Below are positions 1 to 5,409 of a stretch of 5,918 nt of DNA, piece by piece. Source of the DNA: Caldilineaceae bacterium (GTDB taxonomy: Bacteria > Chloroflexota > Anaerolineae > Caldilineales > Caldilineaceae). How positions within the stretch are numbered: position 1 is the first letter of the stretch; each line of letters starts with the position of its first letter. The DNA is taken from contig JACSRH010000374.1 in assembly GCA_014879855.1 (NCBI GenBank), positions 1 through 5,918 on the forward strand. Direction: 5' to 3'. The position numbers and the translations under genes were made by a program. Under the pieces are notes generated by a model, which did no database searches, was not told the origin of the DNA, and saw nothing but the letters and a program-made list of their open reading frames with translations.

Positions 1-69
1 TGACAGACACAGCCGCGGTGACAGACACAGCCGCGGTGACAGACACAGCCGCGGTGACAGACACAGCCG
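1..69. repeat. 18-bp in-frame tandem repeat, about 3.8 copies visible
   Basis: The unit TGACAGACACAGCCGCGG occurs three times exactly (1-18, 19-36, 37-54). A fourth copy matches for its first 15 bases (55-69). Because 18 is a multiple of three, the array stays in frame and encodes repeated T-D-T-A-A-V within the isomerase gene. It reaches the left edge, so the true copy number is unknown. Exact identity between copies suggests recent expansion by slippage or recombination. Confidence 0.97.
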
Positions 70-884
70 ACCTGACGGCTACTGTTCCAATGACCGAGAC
101 TGCGGCTGAACTTCCGGCTGAACTTCCGACCGAGCTGCCCACGGAGGCGCCGACGCCATTGCCGACGCCGGTGATCATCACCGAGACGGCTTTCGCGGAA
201 GGTCTGGCCACACTTCAGACAAACATCAGCCGGATTTCTGGTCTCTCCCTGGACGAGTATCGCCAGATCATTCGGGCGCGGCTGCTGCGTGAAAAGTTGC
301 AGGAAGTGATCGCCAGCGAAACCGTGACCGACACGGAGGAAGCTGTGCACGCACGCCACATCCTGTTGCGCGTGCGCGAGCCGGAACCGACGCCGACCGC
401 TGTGCCAGATGGCGTCACCCCGGAGCCGACGCTGACGCCCACGCCGCTGCCTGACGGCGCGCCGACCCCCACGCCAACGCCGGGTCCGCGCGACGATGCA
501 GCCACCTTGGCGTTAGCCAACGAGTTGCGCCAACGGCTGGAGAATGGCGAAGATTTCGCCACGCTGGCTGCTAAGTACAGCGACGATCCAGGCAGCGCCG
601 CCAATGGTGGCGACCTCGGCTGGTTTGGCAGGGCGCAAATGGTTGCGCCTTTTGCAGATGCTGCGTTCAGCCTGGCGGTGGATGAGATCAGCGAGCCGGT
701 CAAAACCGACTTTGGCTATCATCTCATCCAGGTGTTGGAACGTGACGCTGCCCGCCCCAAGGATCAGGCTGCCATCGACCAGGAGCGTTCACAGGCCTAT
801 CAGACGTGGCTTCAGGAACAGTTGGCCGACGAATCGATCCAGCGGGCCGATAATCTTGTAAACCTGTTGCCGGCAGGATTGTAA
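3..884 (+). CDS. PpiC/SurA-like peptidyl-prolyl cis-trans isomerase (5'-partial)
   Basis: Parvulin-type foldase, predicted to catalyse cis-trans isomerisation of prolyl bonds in exported proteins. The reading frame is open to the left edge, so the gene begins outside the window. The GTG at 18 is an internal valine codon of a repeat and has no ribosome binding site. Counting residues from nt 18: a Thr/Ala/Asp then Pro/Glu-rich region (1-51); a helical piece resembling the end of a SurA N-terminal chaperone domain (58-105, with GLSLDEYRQIIRARLL); then the parvulin domain. This has strand HARHILL (111-117), the stretch from the helix to the active-site loop (159-219, with YSDDPGSAANGGDLGWF), and the final strand FGYHLIQV (232-239). 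A Pro/Thr-rich insert (119-157) splits the domain between its first strand and first helix. A C-terminal helical tail follows to TAA. The signal peptide or membrane anchor, if any, lies upstream. The parvulin assignment is firm. Cellular location is inferred. Confidence 0.88.
   Translation, partial: TDTAAVTDTAAVTDTAAVTDTADLTATVPMTETAAELPAELPTELPTEAPTPLPTPVIITETAFAEGLATLQTNISRISGLSLDEYRQIIRARLLREKLQEVIASETVTDTEEAVHARHILLRVREPEPTPTAVPDGVTPEPTLTPTPLPDGAPTPTPTPGPRDDAATLALANELRQRLENGEDFATLAAKYSDDPGSAANGGDLGWFGRAQMVAPFADAAFSLAVDEISEPVKTDFGYHLIQVLERDAARPKDQAAIDQERSQAYQTWLQEQLADESIQRADNLVNLLPAGL
372..488 (+). other. Pro/Thr-rich low-complexity insert within the parvulin domain
   Basis: These codons encode about 39 residues dominated by Pro and Thr, including PTPTPTPGP, with two internal PDG-type repeats (AVPDGVTPEPT and PLPDGAPTPT). 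The segment lies between the first parvulin strand and the following helix, where compact parvulins have only a short loop. It probably forms an extended, disordered loop at the domain surface. Confidence 0.75.
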
Positions 885-907
885 AAAGAAGCAGGCAAGA
901 GAGTAGA

Positions 908-969
908 GATTGGAGATTGGAGCTAAGCAGTGCAATGCCCCACGCACTGTCTGACTTCAATCTCCAATC
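908..969. repeat. 12-bp inverted repeat with nested hairpin between convergent genes
   Basis: GATTGGAGATTG at 908-919 is exactly complementary to CAATCTCCAATC at 958-969. A smaller hairpin is nested inside: CAGTGC at 928-933 pairs with GCACTG at 944-949. The element lies between the converging isomerase (ends 884) and DinB-type gene (ends 957). Its right arm contains the latter's last codons and stop. It may act as a two-sided terminator or be a dispersed intergenic repeat. A T-tract (971-974) follows the right arm on the plus strand but is short. Confidence 0.6.
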
Positions 970-1934
970 GTTTTATCCCCATCCTGTTCCACGCGGAATC
1001 GCCAGATTTCCTCGGCGTGCTCCATTTCGTGCAGCGTCAATCCATACACGAACCCAGACAATTCGCCTGGCTCGCCCTGCCCAGGATCGCCAATTGAGGC
1101 CAGTTGTGCGTCGCTTGCCTGGTCGAGCAGCTTGAGCATACGCCGGTGATAGGTCGTCAACCCGTCGGCAATATCGATCATATTGAGCGCCGCACGCGCC
1201 GCCAGCAACTGAGCGTTAATAGCATCTTTGGTGGCGCCTTCCAGCCAGGGAGCAAGCGAGACCTTATCAACCCGCGGCCACTGCTTGGCGACGCGATAGC
1301 CATATTCTCGCCACGCCAAAATATGCACCAGGACATCGCGAATCGACCAGTTGTCGATGACGCCTGGTGCAATCAGCGCCGCCTCGGACAGACCGCCGAT
1401 GCTGTCCATCAGGTTGGCATCCTGACGCGCAAGAAACACGCGCAGGCCCGCGCGCGTCCATCGGCGCATTGAGCCGCAATAACGCCACAACTCGCGTTCG
1501 TGTTGGCGCGTGTGGTTCGCCATGTGCGCGATGAGGCGGCTTGGCGTCAGCCAGGAATCACCCTCGCGATAAGGCGTTTCTAGCTGTGCGGGCGTCAGCG
1601 CTTCAGTCAAACTGATCAGATCGGCGCGCGCCTGCTCGACTTCAACAAGGATCGCGTCAAGTGAGCGCGTGGCATCGGCTTGCGCGCGCACGTCGTTGGT
1701 GGACGCAGGGCGTGCAAACCCACTATCCGCCGTAACGCCGGCAAGCACATCCTGCAGCCGTTGCGTCTGGGTGCGATCCCAAAAGGCGACATGCGCGAGC
1801 AATGCTTTGGGCGTCCATTCAGTTTCGAGAGAGGCGCACTCGACCTCGCCAGCTTCAAGCAACGAGAGCGTGCGCAGCAGGTCGGCATAGGTTACGCGTA
1901 GATTGGCGGCTAATGCACTGGGCGTCGAAGACAT
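957..1934 (-). CDS. Tandem DinB/YfiT-fold protein (two domains)
   Basis: A 325-residue protein with two copies of the DinB/YfiT four-helix-bundle fold, a family of metal-binding proteins often linked to thiol-dependent transferase or hydrolase activity. Domain 1 (about 8-155) has H48 in LLAHVAFWD and an HxxxH pair, H141 and H145, in HTRQHERELW. Domain 2 (about 165-315) repeats the pattern with H204 in LVHILAWRE and H302/H306 in LHEMEHAEEIW. Each half thus keeps a full three-His site, suggesting that both bind metal. Single-domain members are about 150-170 residues, so this is a duplication or fusion. The ATG at 1934 follows a weak purine-rich site (AAAGAGA, 7 bases away). The substrate cannot be read from the sequence; cytoplasmic location is likely because no signal peptide or membrane segment is seen. 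It is divergent from the aldo/keto reductase. The C-terminal residues IGD and the stop lie in the inverted repeat at 908-969. Confidence 0.85.
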   Translation of the reverse strand: MSSTPSALAANLRVTYADLLRTLSLLEAGEVECASLETEWTPKALLAHVAFWDRTQTQRLQDVLAGVTADSGFARPASTNDVRAQADATRSLDAILVEVEQARADLISLTEALTPAQLETPYREGDSWLTPSRLIAHMANHTRQHERELWRYCGSMRRWTRAGLRVFLARQDANLMDSIGGLSEAALIAPGVIDNWSIRDVLVHILAWREYGYRVAKQWPRVDKVSLAPWLEGATKDAINAQLLAARAALNMIDIADGLTTYHRRMLKLLDQASDAQLASIGDPGQGEPGELSGFVYGLTLHEMEHAEEIWRFRVEQDGDKTIGD

Positions 1935-2018
1935 TTGCAGATCTCTTTCATCGGATTCCCCTAAAACGGTGTAAAATAGTATACGGACAGCCCCGCAGAA
2001 GAAAATGTTTTAAGCACT

Positions 2019-2054
2019 TGCCATGTAAGATGCGGTTTCCGCCAAAGCATGGCA
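2019..2054 (+). promoter_or_regulatory. Two-tier stem-loop in the leader of the aldo-keto reductase gene
   Basis: TGCCATG at 2019-2025 pairs exactly with CATGGCA at 2048-2054. Inside it GCGG (2032-2035) pairs with CCGC (2039-2042) across a TTT loop. The structure ends 7 bases before the AGGAG ribosome binding site. It could influence translation or serve as a protein-binding dyad. No known riboswitch class is recognised. Confidence 0.35.
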
Positions 2055-2061
2055 CAACGAT

Positions 2062-2066
2062 AGGAG
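2062..2066 (+). promoter_or_regulatory. Ribosome binding site of the aldo-keto reductase
   Basis: AGGAG lies 8 bases before the ATG at 2075. It decides the start: the open frame continues upstream to 1802, but that extension overlaps the opposite-strand DinB-type gene and encodes no family residues. Confidence 0.85.
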
Positions 2067-2074
2067 AATTCAAA

Positions 2075-2947
2075 ATGACAGCTTCCAAGCAGATCGAAAA
2101 ACGCCCGTTTGGCCGAACAGCGCACATGAGCACCGTCACACTTTTTGGCGCCGCCGCACTCGGTTCCGTCACACAGGCGGAGGCAGACCGCACGCTCGAC
2201 TTGTTGCTCGAATATGGCGTCAATCACATCGACACCGCGGCTTCCTACGGTGACGCCGAACTACGCATCGGCCCGTGGATGGCGCAGCATCGCAAGACCT
2301 TTTTCCTGGCGACCAAGACTGGTCAGCGCACCTATGAAAAAGCACGCGAGGAGATTCATCGCTCGCTCGAGCGGCTGCGCGTTGACGCCGTGGACCTGAT
2401 TCAGCTTCACGCGCTGGTGCACCCCGACGAATGGGACGCCGCGATGGGCCCGGGCGGCGCGTTGGAGGCGTGCATCGAGGCGCGCGAGCAGGGGCTGGTG
2501 CGCTTTATCGGCGTCACCGGGCATGGCAGCACGATTGCAGCCATGCACCGGCGCAGCCTGGCGCGCTTCGATTTCGACTCGGTGCTGCTGCCCTATTCCT
2601 ACACAATCATGCAGGACAAGAGCTACGCGCAAGATTTCGAGGCGCTGCTGAAGACCTGCCAGGAACGCAACGTCGCGGTGCAGACGATCAAGTCGATCTC
2701 GCGCGGCCCCTGGGCGACGACTGAACGCACACGCTCCACGTGGTACCAACCCCTGGAAGATCAGCATGACATCGATCTGGCCGTGCACTGGGTGCTGGGC
2801 CGGCCCGGCGTCTTCCTCAATACAGTGGGCGATATTCACGTATTGCCTCGCGTGCTGGATGCTGCCAGCCGCTTTGCACAGCGCCCCACCGACGCAGAGA
2901 TGCAAACATTGACGAAAGAAGAACACATGACGTCGTTGTTTGTGTAA
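2075..2947 (+). CDS. Aldo/keto reductase family oxidoreductase
   Basis: A 290-residue NAD(P)H-dependent oxidoreductase of the aldo/keto reductase (AKR) superfamily, a (beta/alpha)8 barrel reducing aldehydes or ketones to alcohols in the cytoplasm. The catalytic tetrad is visible: D53 and Y58 in HIDTAASYG, K81 in FLATKTG, and H112 in LIQLHAL. Further family features are the N-terminal RPFGRT (10-15), RSLERLRVDAVDL (96-108), VRFIGVTGH (142-150), and KSISRGPW (206-213) in the cofactor-binding half. Length is near the usual 280-330. The C-terminal ferredoxin-like Cys motif of some longer bacterial AKRs is absent, so this is a plain single-domain reductase. It appears monocistronic: divergent from the DinB-type gene and followed after about 40 bases by a strong terminator. 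The physiological substrate cannot be inferred. Confidence 0.92.
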   Translation: MTASKQIEKRPFGRTAHMSTVTLFGAAALGSVTQAEADRTLDLLLEYGVNHIDTAASYGDAELRIGPWMAQHRKTFFLATKTGQRTYEKAREEIHRSLERLRVDAVDLIQLHALVHPDEWDAAMGPGGALEACIEAREQGLVRFIGVTGHGSTIAAMHRRSLARFDFDSVLLPYSYTIMQDKSYAQDFEALLKTCQERNVAVQTIKSISRGPWATTERTRSTWYQPLEDQHDIDLAVHWVLGRPGVFLNTVGDIHVLPRVLDAASRFAQRPTDAEMQTLTKEEHMTSLFV

Positions 2948-2989
2948 GAGGGTCCGCCTTCCCGAGGCAAACTCACACTTACGCAGGAT

Positions 2990-3034
2990 AAAAGGGAGGG
3001 GCGCCGGACAATCTGTCCGGCGCCCCTCCCTTTT
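2990..3034. terminator. Strong bidirectional intrinsic terminator (21-bp perfect stem)
   Basis: The arm at 2990-3010 pairs without mismatch with 3014-3034, leaving only a 3-base loop (ATC). The stem core is GC-rich (GGGAGGGGCGCCGGACA), flanked by an A-run on the left and a T-run (3031-3035) on the right, so both strands present hairpin plus U-tract. It lies between the converging reductase (ends 2947) and Usp gene (ends 3082) and probably terminates both. Confidence 0.93.
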
Positions 3035-3081
3035 TCAAGCTACGTAATAGCCTGTCGGTTTTACAACTCGCACACTTTACC

Positions 3082-3594
3082 TCAATCATGCTCCGGACGC
3101 ACCATGAAGATTGGTGTGTTGACGCGCGCGGCTACATACTGGGCGACGCTGCCAAAAATCAGTTTCTGGAGGCCAGTGCGCCAGCGCGTGGTCATGGCGA
3201 TGGCGTCGACATCGCGGCGTTCGACAAATTTAACAATCTCTTCGCCGCGATCGCCAAAGCGCACTTCCAATTCTACTTCGTAGCCGGCCTGCTGTAACAG
3301 GTGGATATCACTTGCCAATTCAGCGCGGATTTCAGCGATGGCGCTATCCCACTCCTGGCTCGCATAGATCGGGTGCAGCGCAAGGCTGGCCTCACGGTCC
3401 GACGCGTACATCGTCACGGCGCCGTCATATCCAGCGGGACGCGGCGGCAGCGCCGTATGTCCAACCGGCGCGTCGCCTACGCGCAGGAGCAGCAGTTTCG
3501 TTTGTTCGGGCGGAAAGAATTTGAGCAGATGGGGGTAAATCTGCCGGCAAAAGGCCGACCCATCGTTGGGCGCCAAAATGCATTGCTTGGTCAC
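3082..3594 (-). CDS. Universal stress protein (UspA) family protein
   Basis: A 170-residue single-domain Usp protein, a Rossmann-like alpha/beta fold of cytoplasmic stress proteins that often bind ATP. Family marks: the first strand ILAPNDGSAF (6-15) with D11; the long middle helix DSAIAEIRAELASDIHLLQQ; strand VELEVRFGD (107-115); GEEIVKFVERRDVDAIAMTTR (117-137); the phosphate-binding end GSVAQYVA (148-155); and the last strand TPIFMVRP (160-167). In the usual G-x2-G-x9-G-(S/T) motif the first Gly is Thr (T135) and the second is Trp (W138), while G148-S149 is kept, so nucleotide binding may be altered. The GTG start at 3594 is chosen because AAAGGAGAT lies 8 bases upstream and homology begins there. 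The frame stays open to 3780, but that extension shows no family features. It stands alone between two terminators. Confidence 0.9.
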   Translation of the reverse strand: MTKQCILAPNDGSAFCRQIYPHLLKFFPPEQTKLLLLRVGDAPVGHTALPPRPAGYDGAVTMYASDREASLALHPIYASQEWDSAIAEIRAELASDIHLLQQAGYEVELEVRFGDRGEEIVKFVERRDVDAIAMTTRWRTGLQKLIFGSVAQYVAARVNTPIFMVRPEHD

Positions 3595-3600
3595 GGCAAA

Positions 3601-3609
3601 ATCTCCTTT
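3601..3609 (-). promoter_or_regulatory. Ribosome binding site fixing the GTG start of the Usp gene
   Basis: On the minus strand AAAGGAGAT is followed by an 8-base spacer and then GTG at 3594. It is the only good ribosome binding site near the start of the Usp homology, so GTG is preferred over upstream ATG codons in the same frame. Confidence 0.85.
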
Positions 3610-3840
3610 GATCAGCCATTGTGATCTTCTACAGTTCAATACTTGAATATTTGCGCGGCGTAAAGGCGCGCCTTTCATGTTCCAACCGGCTGGCGCACCA
3701 CTGCACCAACCACCATTTACGATTCTATCACACCCCGGCGAAAGCGGCACCCTACACTCGTCCTGTTTACGCCGGGACACACCCTACAACCCGCTCACCT
3801 ACACCCCAAGGAAACTGTCGCTCATGCAAGGTTGCGACGA
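3610..3840. other. Non-coding region upstream of Usp with short dyads
   Basis: No convincing gene is seen here on either strand. It should contain the minus-strand Usp promoter, but I find no clear -35/-10 pair. Symmetric sequences are present: TTCAA-TAC-TTGAA (3635-3647), a perfect 14-bp palindrome AAAGGCGCGCCTTT (3662-3675), and CCCGGCG (3734-3740) facing CGCCGGG (3770-3776). The first two lie 41-81 bases upstream of the Usp start and could be operator or leader elements. Part of the stretch (about 3695-3830) is C-rich on the plus strand. Confidence 0.4.
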
Positions 3841-3898
3841 TCAAAAATAGGGGCGGCTCGCTGCAAAAAGCTTTACAGCAAGCCGCCCCTATTTTTGA
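3841..3898. terminator. Intrinsic terminator of isocitrate lyase (possibly bidirectional)
   Basis: The arm 3841-3863 (TCAAAAATAGGGGCGGCT then CGCTG) pairs with 3876-3898 over 23 positions with a single C-A mismatch. The loop is 12 bases. The stem has a GC core, and the A/T ends give a U-run on either strand. It lies 54 bases beyond the stop of the minus-strand isocitrate lyase gene, so it most likely terminates that gene and shields Usp from read-through. Confidence 0.9.
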
Positions 3899-3952
3899 CA
3901 AGCCCAGCTTCTGGCAAAAACTCGGCTAGTGGGCATCCTCCTGCGCGGACGA

Positions 3953-5245
3953 TTAATGGGCAGTGGCGAACTGCGCTTCTTCGGTGGAGCCACTGAGCGC
4001 AGTGGTGGATGCTGTGCCACTGGTGACGGTCAACTGCACTTCGTCAAAGTAGCTGACGCCAACAAAGCTCTGATGCCGTACAGCAGTAAAGCCATGCTCC
4101 TTCTCCATCGCAAACTCCTTATCCTGGAGCCGCGTGTAGGCTGCCATGCCCTCGCTCTTGTAGGCGCGCGCCAACTCGAACATGCCGCTGTTGAGCGAAT
4201 GAAAGCCAGCCAGCGTAACGAACTGAAATTTGTATCCCATTTCGCCTAATTGCTCTTGGAACGTAGCGATGGTCTTTTCATCCAGATTGCGCCGCCAGTT
4301 GAAGGAAGGCGAGCAGTTGTAGGCCAGCAACTTGCCGGGGAACTGCGCGTGGATGGCCTGCGCAAATTCACGCGCCTCGCCGACGTCGGGCCTGGATGTT
4401 TCACACCAGATGAGGTCGGCGTAGGGCGCGTAGGCCAGCCCGCGCGCAATCGCATACTCGAGGCCACCATTGATGTAGTAGAAACCTTCAGTGGTGCGGT
4501 CGCGGCTGGTGATGAAAGGCGTATCGCGCGCGTCGACGTCAGTAGTCAGGAGCTGCGCCGAGTCAGCATCGGTGCGCGCCACCAGGAGGGTGGAGACGCC
4601 CATCACGTCGGCGGCCAGACGGGCGGCCACCAGTTTCTGGATAAACTCCTGCATGGGGACGAGCACCTTGCCGCCCATATGGCCGCACTTCTTGGCGGAG
4701 GACAACTGATCCTCGAAGTGCACACCGGCCGCGCCGCTATCGATCATGGCGCGCATCAGTTCATAGGAGTTGAGCGCACCGCCAAAGCCAGATTCGGCGT
4801 CGGCCACAATTGGCGCCATCCAGTAGTGGTCGCGCTGGCCGTTCATGTGCGAAATCTGGTCGGCGCGTTGCAGCGCCTTGTTGATGCGACGCACCAGGGC
4901 AGGCACGCTATCGACCGGGTAGAGGCTCTGGTCGGGATATGTTTCATTCGCCGTGTTGTTGTCGCCCGCCACCTGCCAGCCGCTCATGTAGATGGCCTTG
5001 AGGCCGGCCTGCACCATCTGCACCGCCTGGTTGCCCGTCACGGCGCCCAGAGCCCGCACAAAGGGATCGGTGTGGAGCAAACTCCACAGTCGCTCTGCGC
5101 CCATGCGGGCAATTGTATATTCGATCATAAAACTGCCACGCAAGCGGAGCACCTGCTCTGCGGTGTAAGGACGGACAATTCCGTTCCAGCGGGAGGCCTT
5201 TTCCCATTCCTGACTCATTTGTGCGGCAAGGTTTTGCTCGTACAT
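3953..5245 (-). CDS. aceA: Isocitrate lyase
   Basis: Isocitrate lyase cleaves isocitrate to succinate and glyoxylate, the first step of the glyoxylate shunt that permits growth on acetate or fatty acids. It is cytoplasmic and in known enzymes tetrameric and Mg2+-dependent. The 430 residues match the usual bacterial length (about 430). Visible motifs: IYMSGWQVAGD (85-95); the metal/substrate region IVADAESGFGG (146-156); HFEDQ (176-180); the signature KKCGHMGGK (185-193) with catalytic C187; VARTDA (222-227); DLIWCETSRPD (277-287); AYNCSPSFNW (308-317); and the C-terminal end STTALSGSTEEAQF (413-426). The ATG at 5245 has GAGGAG upstream (11-base spacer, slightly long). The next Met (residue 10) has no ribosome binding site. 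The gene ends before the hairpin at 3841-3898. The cold-shock gene lies upstream on the same strand with a 164-base gap, so a separate promoter is likely. No malate synthase is present in the window. Confidence 0.97.
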   Translation of the reverse strand: MYEQNLAAQMSQEWEKASRWNGIVRPYTAEQVLRLRGSFMIEYTIARMGAERLWSLLHTDPFVRALGAVTGNQAVQMVQAGLKAIYMSGWQVAGDNNTANETYPDQSLYPVDSVPALVRRINKALQRADQISHMNGQRDHYWMAPIVADAESGFGGALNSYELMRAMIDSGAAGVHFEDQLSSAKKCGHMGGKVLVPMQEFIQKLVAARLAADVMGVSTLLVARTDADSAQLLTTDVDARDTPFITSRDRTTEGFYYINGGLEYAIARGLAYAPYADLIWCETSRPDVGEAREFAQAIHAQFPGKLLAYNCSPSFNWRRNLDEKTIATFQEQLGEMGYKFQFVTLAGFHSLNSGMFELARAYKSEGMAAYTRLQDKEFAMEKEHGFTAVRHQSFVGVSYFDEVQLTVTSGTASTTALSGSTEEAQFATAH

Positions 5246-5256
5246 GGAGTGCGTTT

Positions 5257-5262
5257 CTCCTC
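5257..5262 (-). promoter_or_regulatory. Ribosome binding site of isocitrate lyase
   Basis: GAGGAG on the minus strand precedes the ATG at 5245 by 11 bases. The spacing is at the long end but this is the only purine-rich site near either candidate Met. Confidence 0.65.
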
Positions 5263-5270
5263 GTCACTAA

Positions 5271-5381
5271 GGACATTACGGATGTCAATTGCCGATCTGG
5301 ACATACCCAAGAGGCGGCGCTGCCGGGACAGCGCCTAGCTGCCCCTAATCCTGCAAGATCGAAGTTGCAATTGGGTTGCAG
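5271..5381 (-). promoter_or_regulatory. Likely regulatory leader of isocitrate lyase with several dyads
   Basis: This is the gap between the cold-shock gene and isocitrate lyase. Reading the plus strand: GACAT-N5-ATGTC (5272-5286), with GGACAT repeated at 5299-5304; a hairpin GGCGCTG (5316-5322) / CAGCGCC (5329-5335) with a 6-base loop; and TGCAA-N5-TTGCA (5366-5380), with a further CTGCAA at 5351-5356. The hairpin could end the cold-shock transcript, though no good T-run follows on the minus strand. The dyads could be operators for acetate or carbon control. A minus-strand TTGACA (5283-5288) has no matching -10. Confidence 0.4.
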
Positions 5382-5409
5382 TTGTGTGAAATACGCGGCA
5401 ATCGGCGGA

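Larger units (their letters stand above)
1935..2074. promoter_or_regulatory. Divergent promoter region, DinB-type gene / aldo-keto reductase
   Basis: This 140-base AT-richer gap separates two divergent genes and must hold a promoter for each. On the plus strand TAAAAT at 1972-1977 resembles a -10 box, but no good -35 box sits at 16-18 bases. On the minus strand TATACT (1979-1984) is five of six to the consensus and would give a leader of roughly 35-40 bases for the DinB-type gene. Its -35 is also poor. The region is well supported as regulatory by gene orientation. The individual boxes are weak. Confidence 0.4.

Noticed and set aside
18..20. GTG at 18 as the true start of the isomerase
   Set aside because: It is one of several identical repeat codons, has no ribosome binding site, and the frame is open to the edge with the same repeat continuing.
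420..485. CCGACGCC-type short repeats as a possible nucleic-acid element
   Set aside because: They are explained by Pro/Thr codon runs in the parvulin insert. They are not regularly spaced, and no CRISPR-like repeat/spacer pattern exists.
1802..2074. N-terminal extension of the aldo/keto reductase from an ATG at 1802
   Set aside because: It overlaps the opposite-strand DinB-type gene and passes through the divergent promoter region. The AGGAG before ATG 2075 and the family N-terminus support the shorter form.
2261..2926. Minus-strand open frame (221 codons) antisense to the aldo/keto reductase
   Set aside because: Composition and lack of motifs mark it as a shadow; the opposite frame has the full AKR tetrad.
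3621..3929. Plus-strand open frame (102 codons) between Usp and aceA
   Set aside because: It reads through the strong terminator hairpin, has no ribosome binding site and resembles no family; the region is better explained as non-coding.
5283..5288. Minus-strand TTGACA as the -35 box of aceA
   Set aside because: The hexamer is perfect, but at 16-18 bases downstream the sequence reads like GACGAG and overlaps the ribosome binding site, so there is no usable -10.
4250..5338. Long plus-strand open frame (362 codons) antisense to isocitrate lyase
   Set aside because: It is a shadow of the strongly coding aceA frame in GC-rich DNA. It has no recognisable domain and no ribosome binding site, and aceA has all its family motifs.
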